Notes under the pieces: model-generated
Databases searched by the model: none
What the model saw: only the letters and a program-made list of their open reading frames with translations
Told to the model about the DNA's origin: nothing
NCBI GenBank assembly: GCA_032718475.1
Contig: JAUCBJ010003174.1
Span: forward strand, 31,087 to 95,086
Length of the DNA stretch: 64,000 nucleotides
Reading direction: 5' to 3'
Source of the DNA: Nemertoderma westbladi
Lineage: Eukaryota > Xenacoelomorpha > Nemertodermatida > Nemertodermatidae
Made by a program: the position numbers and the translations under genes
Shown: piece by piece, positions 21,071 to 31,600 of the stretch
How the letters are laid out: every line of letters begins with the position of its first letter
Numbering within the stretch: the first letter of the stretch is position 1

Positions 21071-21571
21071 AACTCCTCATTCACCAATAATAAATCATAC
21101 ATTTTGGATCAGGATAATTGGTTTTAGGGCCCAGTTGTTTATTTTGGCGTTGAACAATTAATTTTGGTGTTTGGATAATTTGGTTAATAATATTTTTGTG
21201 TTGATATTGTTTAAATTGATGTGATATAATAATTTTTCGTGAAATTTTCATCAATTTTTTATGTGACTTTAATAGCCTAAAAGAAACTACCTTGCGACTT
21301 CAGTGTGGGCGATTACACTAACTTTTATTATCACCGCATGATAATACCACCAAGTTTAAAACTTGTGGAGCTTTACATTTTGGTATATTTTGCATCTAAA
21401 TAAGATTCCTAAAATAACGCGCAATCTCGAGATATGCGAATATTCATTCAATCAATCATTCAATGTATAAATTAGATTTCGATATCTGGCAATATTAAAT
21501 TAATTAATTTTAAAATTAAAATTAATCTTAAAATTTATATAAAATTGATAATTAATTAAACATGGCCGCTT

Positions 21572-23133
21572 TCAGCCTCAGAAGGGAATTGAATCACTTT
21601 ATCTCCCACCGATGTTATGAAAGAAACCCGAGATTATAATTCGCCATTCTTTATCGTTCCAACTGATTCCATTGCGGAAATAAAAGAAACACAGGAATGT
21701 ATTCCCGATGTGGATATATCTGATACTGCGATAGACCTGTTGGAGGATGTTAATGACGTCAGTTCCGGTAGACACTCGAATACTGATGGTGGTCCTTCTG
21801 TACTGAGTGTCGAGGAATGGGACGCGAGGTTTGGGACGCGTTGGAACCGAAGCCGAAAGGACTTCTAGTGGGGAAAGTCCGACCTCAGTAGCTGAGGAAG
21901 AAGAATTAGCTGAAGTGGTTTCTGGTTCTTCTACAGTTGAGTCGCAATTAAATGTCGTCTTGACTTCCAGATCGGTTGCCCCTTTCGAACCACGACGTGG
22001 TTTACGAACCAGAAAGGAGGTCCCCGATTACGCCAACTGCAACTGCCCAATAAAATCGTTTAGCAACTTTATATACATCGACCTTTACCGACGTACACCG
22101 AGTTGCAGTGTCCGGTACACGGGGAGTTAACTTCATACCGAATACCGAAACCACCTGTGGTGGAAGGAACCGGGCAGCAGAACAATTCCGTCGTGTTTGG
22201 AGATAAATAAATCCCCTTTTCATAAGAAAGGGGTGTTTACCAAGGTCGACTTGAATCCTGGAACATTATTTGGTCCTCATGATGGAGAGAGGAAACCAGG
22301 TAAACCGAAACCCGGGAAGACCGACGGTTACAGCTGGTTGATGCTGGACGATGAGGGTAAATTCTTTACTATCAGCGGGAGATGGGAGTTCAATTCAATT
22401 TGGATGCGCTACGTAAACTGAGCCAAATTGGAACAGGAACAAACCCTTTGTGGGTCCCAGTTGGGAGAGGATATATATTAGCGGGTCTGTAAACCAGTTG
22501 CAGCCGGTACGGAACTCCTTACTTGGTAAGGAACGGGATACGCCAAAGAATTGGGAATAGTTACCAAACAATCGTAGGCTAAGAAATTGGGGATGAAAGC
22601 TCTGGAGGACGGGATGGTTTTATGTACTGGATGTAGCAGTTCCCAGTCTGATAATCAGGAGGCAATTCTTAGACACCAGAGTAATCGAGGTGGATGTGCT
22701 GAGAGAAAGAGATTAGATTTAGTTCACAATAAGAGTTTACATAAATTCCCGTGCGAACATTGCGACGTCGTCTACACGGTGGAATATTTTCTTGTTTCCC
22801 ATTTAAAACGGAAACACAATGAACCCGGCTCTACTCCAACAGGTTCGGGTTCCAACGTTCCTACTGATCCCAAGAAACGTTCCAGTTCAGATGAACCAAC
22901 CAATAGTCTGGGATGTAGTTCTTGTGGGAAAGTGTTTGCAAGGAAATATAATCTAATGAAACACGAACGCGCTCACTCTGGCGAGAAACCGTTCAGCTGC
23001 CGAATCTGCTCTAAATCTTTCTCTGATAGCTCAGCATTAATACGCCACCATGCACCAACGCACGCACACTGGAGAAAAACCGTACGGTTGTACAGAGTGT
23101 GGTATCGAGAGAAGGGAAGACTTTAGTCGCTCG
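21572..23133 (+). pseudogene. PRDM9-like relic: SSXRD, SET and C2H2 zinc fingers
   Basis: Reading order: an acidic linker (from ATG at 21617, then another frame from about 21800); an SSXRD-like RRGLRTRKEVPDY near 21993-22031; a CPVHG-type pre-SET segment that needs a frame change near 22090-22180; a PR/SET domain 22176-22560 with LFGPHDGE, DGYSWLM, WMRYVN and PVAAGTELLTW; a first zinc finger (FPCEHC...HLKRKH, about 22746-22820); then a finger array from 22913, broken by a frameshift near 23050 and ending in its third finger. Within SET one frame is kept through four stops (22419 TGA, 22479 TAG, 22527 TAA, 22575 TAG). They sit where family members have Cys, Tyr, Tyr and Trp. PRDM9 marks meiotic recombination hotspots; this copy cannot encode it. 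Confidence 0.82.
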
Positions 23134-23461
23134 AATTGATTAATCTCCCGAACTTAGACTTTCCCTCAAGGAAGAATAGACTAAATAAATTATATTAGGA
23201 TTAATTTTAATAGGTTTAATTAAAATATTGTTACACTTATGAAACAATATCGTAGGTGCAAACAAACGGTACTGATTATTTTAAAAGGAAGGTCGACCTA
23301 CAGTACCTCATGGACTTTATTAATTTATTATACCTTACCTACATATACCTGGCTTAATTTATTTTAGTAGTAAGTAATTAATTTAATTAATAATAAATAA
23401 AATTAATAAACTTTTTTAGTTATAATAATTTTTTAGCTATAATAATATACTGAGAACCATT
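23134..23461. other. AT-rich stretch, no gene seen
   Basis: TTAATTAA-type low-complexity DNA between the zinc-finger relic and the MITE. Confidence 0.6.
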
Positions 23462-23698
23462 GGGGGGGGGGGGGGGGGGGGGGGATTGGACGCAATAAAA
23501 TGCATCCCTCTCTAGGGGAAATTCGACGCAAATAACAGCTGATTACTCTCAAAGATAAAACTGTAACCCGTACTATTGTGTTTAGTTTATTGTTTTGGTT
23601 AAAATAACGTGCCACTGTAACCTGCTCCTTTCCCTAAATTGAGAATTTAGCATTGAGGTGGGATATTAATTCGTCAAGATTTGCGTCCAGTCCCCCCC
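23462..23698 (+). mobile_element. Poly-G-ended MITE, copy 1 (best-preserved)
   Basis: 237 bp starting with a 23-base G run and GGGGATTGGACGCAA. It ends in TTGCGTCCAGTCCCCCCC, which is the inverted repeat of the start. The core has ACAGCTGATTA, then TTTATTGTTTTGGTTAAAAT and AACGTGCCACT. The core recurs at 49279-49530, 54036-54290 and 62540-62735. Copies lack any frame, so the family is non-autonomous. No target duplication can be read because of the homopolymer ends. Confidence 0.7.
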
Positions 23699-23699
23699 T

Positions 23700-24420
23700 T
23701 TGTCTCCAATGGTAAGGGATGTATTAAATGGCCTGTGCCAAAGTTGTGCATGGGAGTCTCAAAATGTTGGGGATGCCAAAGTATTTTTAAATAACGTTAG
23801 GGTAGTTTTAATGGATCAATTCTTACAAGGGTGGTGGGCTGATATATCAAACTCTTCCAAGGGGCGAACAGGGGAGCACTTTAAAGAGAAATTCGGAACA
23901 GAAGAATATCTACATTTATTAAAGGACAATAATGGCTTACGTCAAACCCTCGCAAGGTATCGGTGCTCGTCCCACAACTTAGAGATTGAAGTTGGTCGTT
24001 GGGATCACAGAGCTGTACAGGATCGGGTGTGTAAAATTTGTAACTATGGGGAAGTAGAACATGAGTAGAGTAGAGAGAGTACCACTTTCTGCTTGTGTGT
24101 CCTGCTTACTCAAATATAAGGCAAACTTATTTAGGGCGGTATTATACTATAAACCCATCGGTATATAAGTTTAAGCACTTTAAGGCTTTATTAACCAGAT
24201 TAAATGGAGTTTGTATTTGAGTAAAGTATTTGCAATCGGGGAGCGATTGCTAGCTAGATTAAAGTTAATGTGCTTTTCAACAATAACATATACGTATGCT
24301 TGTTGTCAATTAATTATAATAACAAAACAATTATTATTAATTATAGATGAAGCAAAGGATGGCTTACATGGTCTTGGGTTTATGGTACGTTATATTACAA
24401 CAGATACTTGTATTCAGTAG
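23700..24420 (+). pseudogene. 3' fragment of a LINE reverse-transcriptase ORF
   Basis: The frame 23700-24068 gives LQGWWADISNSSKGR, EYLHLL, then RYRCSSHNLEIEVGRW and CKICNYGEVEHE. This is the C-terminal region, after the reverse transcriptase, of non-LTR elements common in invertebrates, ending in a zinc-knuckle-like CxxC. The signal continues beyond the stop with frame changes up to about 24200. The upstream RT core is absent; the MITE at 23462-23698 abuts its left end. Confidence 0.65.
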
Positions 24421-24677
24421 TGGCAACAATGGGTCAAAAACACGATGGGCACGCGCGCCGCCCAATCGCACAGTTTGGTACACCATATCACCCACGAAAA
24501 CCAAATTAGGGTAATTAAAAGTTAATACGCGGAATTAGAGGTCATTTACGGGAAAGTTTAATGGAAAGGCTATAACTACAGGCACGAGCAAGACGTGCTT
24601 GCATATAAAATATAATAATAATAGCAGTAATATAAAGTATAATATAATCTATAAAAAATAACGTTTGATTCACTAAC
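24421..24677. other. Start of LYST intron 7
   Basis: Follows the donor of LYST exon 7 on the minus strand. The reading frame continues open to 24542 but turns AT-rich (runs of Ile, Leu and Tyr), as expected for an intron. No further LYST exon was found to the left. Confidence 0.6.
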
Positions 24678-27202
24678 CGTTTTGCGTTGGAACTCCCTTC
24701 TATGTCGCTTCCAAATTCACTTCCGGACCAGATGGTTTCGGATTCCGTGAAGTACGAATCGGTGGCGCTGAGCTGCGACACTGTTCCGTCGCTGTCATCG
24801 CCGCTGGAAACCTCGTGGGAATCCACAGCAACGCGATCCATAGCAACGCGACGAGTCTGGTCGGAGGCAGGAACCCGCGACTGTTTGGCGGGTCGCCGCG
24901 GTTTCCGGCGACCTCGACGAGCCAACATGAATACGGGCTGGCTGAAGTCCTCGTTGAATCGAACCTTGGGAGTAGTGAGGATGTCTATAAAGCAGTCGGT
25001 GACCTGGAGACGGAGCATCTTCGCCATGGCAACCGAACGCAGTCCCCCGTCCGCCGAGAGAATGAGGATTTTAAAGAGTCGGAGGATCACAGCGCGGAGT
25101 TTTCCGATGAAAACGAGTTTAATGAAGTGGAGTGGCATTACCATGGCAGCGAGGTCGTGTTGGATGGTGGGGGAAACGAGAACGCAAGGGAGGGAACGAA
25201 ATAACGAGTGGATCACAGGATGACGGGGTGGGTGGGGGGACGTTCCGTCGTGCTGATGAAGGGGGTTGGAACGGTGTTTGGATGACGAGAGCGGATCGGT
25301 TAGACGTAGCAACGCCGGTCGGTAGACCATGTAGAAGAGGGAGGCGTTGAAAGTATCGCTCGCTCGGGATACTAAGTATATGAGGTGGTAGGAGACCTCG
25401 GTGACGATGAGATCCTCACCGGGACTGTCTTCGTCGCCCTCTAACGGGAGGTTGGGGAACAGTAAGGCGGCGTAACCGTCGGCGACCGCGTCCCACCGCC
25501 GGTGTCGGTGATCCGATACCGTGGATTCGTAGGCGGAGTCGGAGTCGGACATGGTTCCGGTGCAGACGCCACACAGCCGGGCCCCGGGTCCGCCCGCCCC
25601 GCCGCCCAGACCCTCCAGGACCAGCTGGGTGACCACCGCCAGGACTCTGCAGACCCGGGCGTCGTTGCCTAGCAATGGGAGTAGGGAGAGGAGGGGGAGG
25701 AGTACCGAGTCTGGGGCCGCGCAGCAGCAGACGCCGCAACGGGAGAGCGCCTCAACGGCGAGTAGCGCGGTGGCGCAGGGGTCAGCCGGCGGAGTAGCGA
25801 ACCTGTCGGCCGGTGCAGTGGTGAACTTGTCAGCCGGCGCAGTAGCGAACCTGTCAGCCGACACCGTGGCGCACCGGTCGGCCGGCGCAGTGGCGCAACG
25901 GTCGGCCGGCGCAGCAGTGGCTATCAGTGTGAGGAAACAGTCACAGATCGATGCGACCGAACATTTCGCACCGCCGCCGGGTGGCACAATCGACGATGTT
26001 GTCCCCCCGCTTGGGGGAGCATCCCGCAAGCTGCTGCATACATTGTGGTGGTGGTGGTGGTGTGATGAGAAATCGCACCGGCGGTGGAACCGTTTCATAC
26101 ACGTCATCGCGTGGATGTAGTCTACCTTGAAGGCTTTTAGTGACGTGACGAGGGAACTCAGGGATGACATGAGAGTGCGCTTGAGATGCTGTAGGTTCTG
26201 TACGAAACCATGCGCCTTGTCGTTTGGATTTCTGCGATCCGAATTAATCGGAACTGTATCCGGTGGATATCGTAGGTTACAGATCGAATCGCTCTCTCGA
26301 ATATCTTTCGACGTAAAAGCGAATATCCTGGTGAATGCATCCGGTGACCTAATCGGTGGATCTGGCGAGGTAAGTTTCGGGGTTGTAGATCCACTCCTTG
26401 AACGTTTGCGGCTTGCGTTTGTCAACTCTTGCGTTGTGTGAGTTTCCGATTCAAAAGATGGGAGATTTACAATTTCTACCTCCTGCTCAATTGATGTTGG
26501 ACTTTTTGGCTCTTTTGATGTTGGACTTTTTGGCTCTTTTGATGTTGGACTTTTTGGCTCATTCGATGTTGGACTTTGTGGCTCATTTGATGTTGGACTT
26601 TGTGGTTCATTTGATGTTGGACTTTTAGGCTCTGTTGATGTTGGACTTTTAGGCTCTTTTGATGTTGGACTTTTTGGCTCTTTTGATGTTGGACTTTTTG
26701 GCTCATTTGATGTTGGACTTTGTGGCTCATTTGATGTTGGACTTTGTGGCTCATTTGATGTTGGACTTTTAGGCTCTGTTGATGTTGGACTTTTAGGCTC
26801 TTCTGATGTTGGACTTTTTGGCTCTTTTGATGTTGGACTTTTAGGCTCTGTTGATCTTGAACTCTGTCGTTCTTTCTTGAGTGTGGAACTTTGAGACTCT
26901 AATGCTGATAGCGTTGAGACTTCTGAATCCACTTGAGTAGTGGGAATTGGAACTTCGTGGGGTCTGGGACTTTCCCCTGTTGCTGATGTAAGATTCGTGT
27001 CTGGGTGCCTATCTGTCTCCCTTAATGGTCCAACAAGGCGTTCATTAACAAGGCTGTCTGACATATTCAAATCATTTGCGACATCGGAAGTAGAGGTGAG
27101 ACTGCCAACATCAACGTGACTCTCATCCGATACTCTTGTAGATTTATGTAAGGCAATCTGGTTGATGGATTGTATACAAGTCATAACGAGAGTGAGACCG
27201 CC
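24678..27202 (-). CDS. LYST: LYST exon 7 (large exon)
   Basis: 2525 nt; acceptor TTTTGTTTCACAG/GGC at 27202/27203, donor ACG/GTTAGT at 24678/24677; starts in phase 0 and ends in phase 2. LYST is a large BEACH-WD40 scaffold that controls the size of lysosomes and related organelles. This exon lies in its N-terminal, helical-repeat part. Landmarks shared with vertebrate LYST, in order: a CMKRFHRRCDFSSHHHHHH segment; CGVCCCAAPDSVLLPLL; RRWDAVADGYAALLF; a long Leu-rich stretch; then an acidic Ser-rich tail. Two insertions are special to this protein: 15 copies of EP(K/Q)SPTSx (26490-26862) and an ADR-AT-AP repeat (25785-25925). GC content is high over 24700-26100 compared with the introns. Confidence 0.9.
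25785..25925 (-). repeat. 24-bp coding repeat (APADRxAT) in LYST exon 7
   Basis: Six units of eight codons, e.g. APADRCAT, APADRFAT, in frame on the minus strand. Units vary at the residue after Arg. A disordered linker is likely. Confidence 0.8.
26490..26862 (-). repeat. 24-bp coding minisatellite (EPKSPTS), 15 units, in LYST exon 7
   Basis: Eight-codon units EP(K/Q)SPTS plus one variable residue. The variable residue follows a T-N-N-N-K-K pattern twice, so a six-unit block (144 bp) was itself duplicated. Every unit carries Ser-Pro, a possible site for proline-directed kinases. The reading frame is preserved throughout. Confidence 0.88.
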
Positions 27203-27429
27203 CTGTGAAACAAAATGGGATAACTTCAACAAAGGGTGGTCAAATATTACATAATAAATATTAATTTGCTTAATTACTTAATGTAATTATTGGCTTACGT
27301 GTTGTAATTTACGGTTAATTTCTTTCAAAAACAAAACAGTGAATATCATTTAGAACAATTTTTAAACACAAAAGGCCTTTTAAAAAAGGCTATTATTATG
27401 TTTTTATACAAAATAACTATATTTGTTGC

Positions 27430-27605
27430 AAAGAAAACATTTAGGCCAATAACAAATTCCCTCAGACACAGAGATGGATTTTTTGAAGTAAAATTAATTG
27501 CTCTCAGAGACGTGGTTTTTTCACATGCTCTTTCACATGAAACAAGCGAATACGGAAAAAAAATTCTGAGTCGCCAACCCCGGCCCATTAACCCAGTGAG
27601 CGATG
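27430..27605. repeat. Dispersed repeat, copy 2
   Basis: Related to 19900-20025. It contains a short open frame on each strand with no known family. Confidence 0.4.
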
Positions 27606-27810
27606 TCAATTACAAGTAGTTTTCGATGAAATACTTGATTTTAGCCACCATTTTTTGAATAAAAGCAGTGCAATCTTCATTCCTGAAACGTAAAAGGGCA
27701 ATTTAATGGAATAAAAAACGCGAAATCGCGCAAAGGTCCGCGTCTACTAACGCATGAACTGTCTCCTTGAATGACTTACTACCAATCGTAATACCAAAAA
27801 ATATTCATTC

Positions 27811-27881
27811 ACCAAGAGATTGAACACGGGGTACCGTCGCTCTACTAAAGTCAAACGCTCTACCAACTTCGCCACTGCGCC
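27811..27881 (-). other. tRNA-like sequence, probably a SINE head
   Basis: On the minus strand GGCGCAGTGGCGAAGTTGGTAG resembles an acceptor plus box A, and CGTGTTCAATCTC resembles box B. Stems do not close as in a functional tRNA. Confidence 0.45.
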
Positions 27882-28020
27882 GTATGAAGCCTTACAAAAC
27901 TAAAACACAACAGGAAATTAAGAACAACACCAACAGCGGGTGCCTCTTGATGTCTCGCTATCCCGGACCTAATAATAATATAAACTATGGATTTAACTGA
28001 AAATATTGATTGTATTTTAC

Positions 28021-28187
28021 CTGTAAGTTGAATTCGTGGAAAAGGTCCATTCCGGAAAGCAGTTGGGCGGGACCGGTTTGTTTAGGAGGTGCCTGTAACA
28101 CAGCACACATTAGCTCCAACATACCCTGCATAGTCTCGGCCCATATCAACAGCCAATCACTGGCTTCCTTGTAATCGAAACCCGTTT
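28021..28187 (-). CDS. LYST: LYST exon 6
   Basis: 167 nt; acceptor CTCCATAG/AAACGG, donor TTACAG/GTAAAA; phase 1 in, phase 0 out, fitting both neighbours. Translation has DYKEASDWLLIW, ETMQGMLELMCAVLQ and a final MDLFHEFNLQ. Vertebrate LYST has LPELLEGVLQILICCLQ and AMDLVQEFIQ at the same place. Part of the N-terminal helical-repeat region. Confidence 0.9.
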
Positions 28188-28353
28188 CTATGGAGACAAA
28201 AATATCTTTTTCAGATTATTTAACAAAATTATAACATAATAATCAAAATTAATAAGTATACAAATAACTTTCAACAAAACAATTTTCTATATCTAGTGTT
28301 TGTATATCAATGTACGTCCTTACCTAAGGTCTTGCCATATGGTATCCACCTAC
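28188..28353 (-). other. LYST intron 5
   Basis: 166-nt intron, donor TTCAG/GTAGGT, acceptor CTCCATAG. AT-rich; nothing else seen. Confidence 0.85.
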
Positions 28354-28668
28354 CTGAATATAACATATTGACAGAACTTAATTTGGTTACAAATTCCATC
28401 AAAACTGCCATCACAGTCTTTATCGTGTCCAATTCGATAAGTTCGAGATTCACTATTGTCAAAGACAGTAAAATTCTCAAAACCATTCGTTGGGTGGGGT
28501 AAACATCTCTAGCGGCAAGCGTGTCACTGTCGGAAGTGACGTCATCAATTTTACTAAGAATCTTGGCGATTTTCGGTAATATCCTTTGGGCCACGTCATT
28601 ATCACGACGGGTTGAGTAGTCATAGCAACATATCTTCTCCAGAACCGATAGCATTACTTGGCACAATT
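28354..28668 (-). CDS. LYST: LYST exon 5
   Basis: 315 nt; acceptor TTATTCTAG/AATTGTGCC, donor CAG/GTAGGT; phase 1 at both ends. Translation starts (E)LCQVMLSVLEKICCYD. Vertebrate LYST has DLCHVLLSLLEKVCKFD there, directly after a Ser-Pro-hydrophobic triplet that here is the end of exon 4. Later YPTQRMVLRILLSL matches the IQRMLFRTVLHLL helix. The match across the exon 4/5 junction is what fixes the donor inside the minisatellite. Confidence 0.93.
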
Positions 28669-31600
28669 CTAGAATAATACAAACATATCGTAGTATAAAA
28701 CGTAGAAGGCTTTAACGTTCAACCGTGAAGTTCAACGTTAAATAAATAATGTGTTAAACTAACAATGGGGGACCGACACACTAACCAATGGGAGATCGAT
28801 AAACTAACCAATTAGGGACCGGACCGATAACCTAACCAATGGGAGATCGATAAAATAACTAATGGGAGGTTGATAAACTAACCAATGGGAGATCGATAAA
28901 TTAACCAATGGGAGATCGATAAATTAACCAATGGGAGATCGATAAATTAACCAATGGGAGATCGATAAAATAACCAATGGGAGATCGATAAACTAACCAA
29001 TAGGAGATCGATAAATTAACCAATGGGAGATCGATAAACTAACCAATGGGAGATCGATAAACTAACCAATGGGAGATCGATAAACTAACCAATGGTAGAT
29101 CGATAAACTAACCAATGGGAGTTCGATAAAGTAACCAATAGGAGATCGATAAACTAACCAATGGGAGATCGATAAACTAACCAATGGGAGATCGATAAAA
29201 TAACCAATGAGTGTTCGATAAAGTAACCAATAGGAGATCGATAAACTAACCAATGGTAGATCGATGAACTAACCAATGGGAGATCGATAAACTAACCAAT
29301 GGGAGATCGATAAACTAACCAATGGGAGTTCGATAAACTAACCAATGGGAGATCGATAAACTAACCAATGAGAGATCGATAAACTAACCAATGGGAGTTC
29401 GATAAACTAACCAATGGGAGATCGATAAACTAACCAATGGGAGATCGATAAACTAACCAATGGGAGATCGATAAACTAACCAATGAGAGTTCGATAAAGT
29501 AACCAATAGGAGATCGATAAACTAACCAATGGTAGATCGATGAACTAACCAATGGGAGATCGATAAACTAACCAATGGGAGTTCGATAAACTAACCAATG
29601 GGAGATCGATAAACTAACCAATGAGAGATCGATGAACTAACCAATGGGAGATCGATAAACTAACCAATGGGAGATCGATAAACTAACCAATGGGAGATCG
29701 ATAAACTAACCAATGAGAGTTCGATAAAGTAACCAATGGTAGATCGATAAACTAACCAATGGGAGATCGATAAACTAACCAATGGGAGATCGATAAACTA
29801 ACCAATGGGAGATCGATAAACTAACCAATGGGAGATCGATAAACTAACCAATGGGAGATCGATAAAGTAACCAATGGGAGATCGATAAACTAACCAATGG
29901 GAGATCGATAAACTAACCAATGGGAGATCGATAAACTAACCAATGGGAGATCGATAAACTAACCAATGGGAGATCGATAAACTAACCAATGGGAGTTCGA
30001 TAAACTAACCAATGGGAGATCGATAAACTAACCAATGGAAGATCGATAAACTAACCAATGGGAGTTCGATAAACTAACCAATGGGAGATCGATAAACTAA
30101 CCAATGGGAGATCGATAAACTAACCAATGGGAGATCGATAAACTAACCAATGGGAGATCGATAAACTAACCAATGGGAGTTCGATAAACTAACCAATGGG
30201 AGATCGATAAACTAACCAATGGGAGATCGATAAACTAACCAATGGGAGTTCGATAAACTAACCAATGGGAGATCGATAAACTAACCAATGAGAGTTCGAT
30301 AAAGTAACCAATAGGAGATCGATAAACTAACCAATGGTAGATCGATGAACTAACCAATGGGAGATCGATAAAATAACCAATGGGAGTTCGATAAACTAAC
30401 CAATGGGAGATCGATAAACTAACCAATGGGAGATCGATGAACTAACCAATGGGAGATCGATAAACTAACCAATGGGAGATCGATAAACTAACCAATGGTA
30501 GATCGATAAACTAACCAATGGGAGATCGATAAACTAACCAATGGGAGATCGATAAACTAACCAATGAGAGATCGATAAACTAACCAATGGGAGATCGATA
30601 AACTAACCAATGAGAGTTCGATAAAGTAACCAATGGTAGATCGATAAACTAACCAATGGGAGATCGATAAACTAACCAATGGGAGATCGATAAACTAACC
30701 AATGGGAGATCGATAAACTAACCAATGGGAGATCGATAAACTAACCAATAGGAGATCGATAAACTAACCAATGGGAGATCGATAAACTAACCAATGGGAG
30801 ATCGATAAACTAACCAATGGGAGATCGATAAACTAACCAATGGGAGATCGATAAACTAACCAATGGGAGATCGATAAACTAACCAATGGGAGATCGATAA
30901 ACTAACCAATGAGAGTTCGATAAAGTAACCAATAGGAGATCGATAAACTAACCAATGGGAGATCGATGAACTAACCAATGGGAGATCGATAAACTAACCA
31001 ATGGGAGTTCGATAAACTAACCAATGGGAGATCGATAAACTAACCAATGGGAGATCGATAAAGTAACCAATGGGAGATCGATAAACTAACCAATGGGAGA
31101 TCGATAAACTAACCAATAGGAGATCGATAAACTAACCAATGGGAGATCGATAAACTAACCAATGGGAGATCGATAAACTAACCAATGGGAGATCGATAAA
31201 CTAACCAATGGGAGATCGATAAACTAACCAATAGGAGATCGATAAACTAACCAATAGGAGATCGATAAACTAACCAATGGGAGATCGATAAACTAACCAA
31301 TGGGAGTTCGATAAACTAACCAATGGGAGATCGATAAACTAACCAATGGGAGATCGATAAACTAACCAATAGGAGATCGATAAACTAACCAATGGGAGAT
31401 CGATAAACTAACCAATAGGAGATCGATAAACTAACCAATGGGAGATCGATAAACTAACCAATGGGAGATCGATAAACTAACCAATAGGAGATCGATAAAC
31501 TACCCAATGGGAGATCGATAAACTAACCAATGGGAGATCGATAAACTAACCAATAGGAGATCGATAAACTAACCAATGGGAGATCGATAAACTAACCAAT

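Larger units (their letters stand above)
19408..21571. other. Spacer between the two parts of the PRDM9-like relic
   Basis: 2.1 kb of AT-rich DNA that would be an intron if the relic is an unprocessed gene copy. It contains part of a dispersed repeat (19900-20025) and a fold-back element (20742-21070). No exon for the linker domain is recognised. Confidence 0.5.
27203..28020 (-). other. LYST intron 6
   Basis: 818 nt with donor CAG/GTAAAA and acceptor TTTCACAG. Holds a dispersed repeat (27430-27605) and a tRNA-like head (27811-27881). Confidence 0.8.

Noticed and set aside
24687-26120. Plus-strand frames of 129-189 codons opposite LYST exon 7
   Set aside because: High GC of the exon leaves antisense frames open; the minus-strand reading matches LYST.
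26398-26754. Repetitive frames on both strands over 26398-26754
   Set aside because: Alternative frames of the 24-bp coding minisatellite; the SPTS frame is the one spliced into LYST.
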